Shown here: positions 62,840 through 64,000 of the stretch, in pieces | Layout: each line of letters begins with the position of its first letter | Numbering within the stretch: the stretch's first letter is position 1 | NCBI GenBank assembly: GCA_964006375.1 | Contig: OZ023266.1 | Location: 67,361,403 to 67,425,402, forward strand | Direction of reading: 5' to 3' | DNA from: Tillus elongatus | Taxonomy: Eukaryota > Arthropoda > Insecta > Coleoptera > Cleridae | Length of the DNA: 64,000 nucleotides | Program-made: the position numbers and the translations under genes | The notes under the pieces: generated by a model | The model's database searches: none | Told to the model about the DNA's origin: nothing | The model's input: the letters and a program-made list of their open reading frames with translations, nothing else

Positions 62840-63590
62840 ACAGATATAAAACTGATGCTAAAATAAGAAAAACTGTACGGCAGGGAGGCCCACTACCACC
62901 ACATTTGTTTAATATATTCATAGAAGATGCGATAAATAGGCTGAATGAGAAGACAGCAGGACTCAAAATAAATTGATAACGGTTCAATTGCATAGGGATG
63001 CTGAATGTGCTAGAAATGTGTATCAAAACGAATCAAACCAAAGATCAATATAAGGAAAACAAAATAAATGAGGATAAGTAAGGATAGGAATGAGAAACTG
63101 GATGTAAACCTAAACGGTCAACAACTTGAATAAGCATAAATGTTCACGTATCTTGGGAGTTTTACAGCTGATGATGGTGAACGTAGCAAAGATATGTAAA
63201 GAAGAATCGCGATGGCAAGGCAAGCATTCCATAGACAAAGTAATCTTCAACCAATAAACATTTTAACTTAGACCCGAGGAAGAGGTTCATCAAATCATAC
63301 GTATGGTAGTGTATCGGGCGGAAACCTGGAATTTAGCTAAGCAGTACATAAAAATAATATAACCTTTTAAAAAGTGAACCTGAAAAAAAAACAAAGCCGC
63401 GGTACACCCATAAAAAGCCGACTAAAAGTGTGCTAGAAGAGATGGGAGATCTGAACAAAAATGAGAGAAAGGCAAAATCTATTGGACAAATTCGGGGACA
63501 TAATAATTTACTGACATTAATATTTGAAGAATGCATACTTGGAAAAGGGGAAGAAGTAGACCAATGGGCGTGGCACAATTGATGATGTGT
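62840..63590 (+). pseudogene. LINE RT, right part, to the C-terminus
   Basis: KTDAKIRKTVRQGGPLPPHL (RT motif B), NIFIEDAINRLNEKTAGLKI, then across stops a KTKIMRISKDRNEKLDVNLN palm end, FTYLGSFTADDGERSKDM (the YLGS..DDG segment) and RRIAMARQAFHRQSNL. The C-terminal SVLEEMGDLNKNE..GHNNLLTLIFE is near 63,430-63,540. The FADD motif itself has been lost. The pattern is that of an RTE/other late-branching LINE; clade uncertain. Confidence 0.75.
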
Positions 63591-63639
63591 GTTGTTTTTT
63601 GTTGTTATTTTGCATTTTATTTTCGATTATAATTGTAGT

Positions 63640-64000
63640 TTAGTTAATTGGTATATTGGTGTACATATTTGTTATGTCAAATGAGGCAAGTCTTGTCTTT
63701 TTGTCTATGTTTTCTAGTTTACGCACTAGTTCTATGGAGTTTTTTATCTTAAATTTGTTTTCTAGTTGTATTTCTTGTTTTAGTACTTGGTCCATTTCTG
63801 TTGCTATTTTGAATGAAGGTGCATCTTTGAAGTTGATGAGTGGTCTTATTGGGTATCCCGTTTTGTGTATTTTTATTATTCCTGTCATTGGTGGTGCTTT
63901 AGGGTTATTTTTATAATAATGTATTGTTTTTTGGTTGAATATTGTCTTGTGTTTTTTTATGATGTTTAATATTTGATTTTTGAACTTTTTCGTTGGGTTC
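63640..64000 (-). pseudogene. Penelope-like element RT fragment, runs off the window
   Basis: Minus strand, open from the window edge to a stop near 63,640. GIIKIHKTGYPIRPL (the KIHK..P.RP motif of Penelope-like RTs) is followed by SFKIATEMDQVLKQ, then NSIELVRKLENID, and ASFDITNMYTNIPI, where the motif A Asp (FD) and the TNIP pattern are diagnostic for Penelope-like RT. The reading ends right after motif A, so later RT motifs and the GIY-YIG endonuclease are absent here. It is a possible source of machinery for the hammerhead repeats, but it is incomplete as seen. Confidence 0.75.

Overview
This is a piece of an AT-rich eukaryotic nuclear genome, almost certainly an arthropod and probably an insect with a large, repeat-laden genome. 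The evidence is the TE mix: Tc1/mariner-type transposases with long terminal inverted repeats, several non-LTR retrotransposon clades, a Ty3/Gypsy element, a Penelope-like RT, a MULE-like SWIM-domain fragment, tRNA-derived SINEs and many long (TA)n tracts. I find no convincing single-copy host gene, tRNA, rRNA or CRISPR. Nearly everything recognisable is a transposable element, mostly broken and often nested.

Layout. 0.3-1.7, 10.4-16.6, 24.0-25.8, 34.3-37.1, 40.6-41.0, 49.3-51.1 and 55.5-57.2 kb hold about 16 copies, in both orientations, of one non-autonomous element. Its structure is a 5' hairpin reading AGTGAATTTTC..AAAATTCACT, a central (TA)n microsatellite, a core, then an inverted GAAAATTCACTACC next to a terminal hairpin (ACGCA-CTTGC-TGCGT). 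That architecture resembles Helentron-derived elements (HINE/DINE-1). 2.4-3.6 and 27.5-30.5 kb hold I-clade-like LINEs with RNase H; in the second, one LINE sits inside another between 11-bp duplications. 3.8-6.8, 37.1-38.4, 49.4-52.1 and 53.4-58.4 kb hold mariner-like elements. The last is a 5-kb element interrupted by a MULE-like fragment and two HINE-like copies. 45.4-46.9 kb holds the best-preserved LINE RT. 60.2-62.8 kb is a Gypsy element with both LTRs inside another LINE, and 63.6-64.0 kb is a Penelope-like RT fragment running off the window.

The most interesting content is RNA-based. Two insertions (26,928-27,277 and 31,515-33,142), each between perfect 12-bp direct repeats, carry near-canonical type I hammerhead ribozymes: CUGANGA, stem II, GAAA, a loopless palindromic stem III (ACCGGU), cleavage triplet GUC, and a two-part stem I. 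The larger one has four 307-bp head-to-tail units followed by an inverted 1.5-unit block, the architecture expected of an animal retrozyme. A second, unrelated set of seven repeats carries a CTGATGA..GAAACGATCGTC hammerhead-like core of the Penelope-associated kind. The Penelope RT at the right edge is a possible source of trans-mobilisation machinery, but that link is inference.

Genes here do not form pathways. The relations are those of nesting: TA tracts inside HINE-like elements host a mariner-like element and an LTR; LINEs host Gypsy and other LINEs; SINEs with 13-16-bp target duplications are scattered between.
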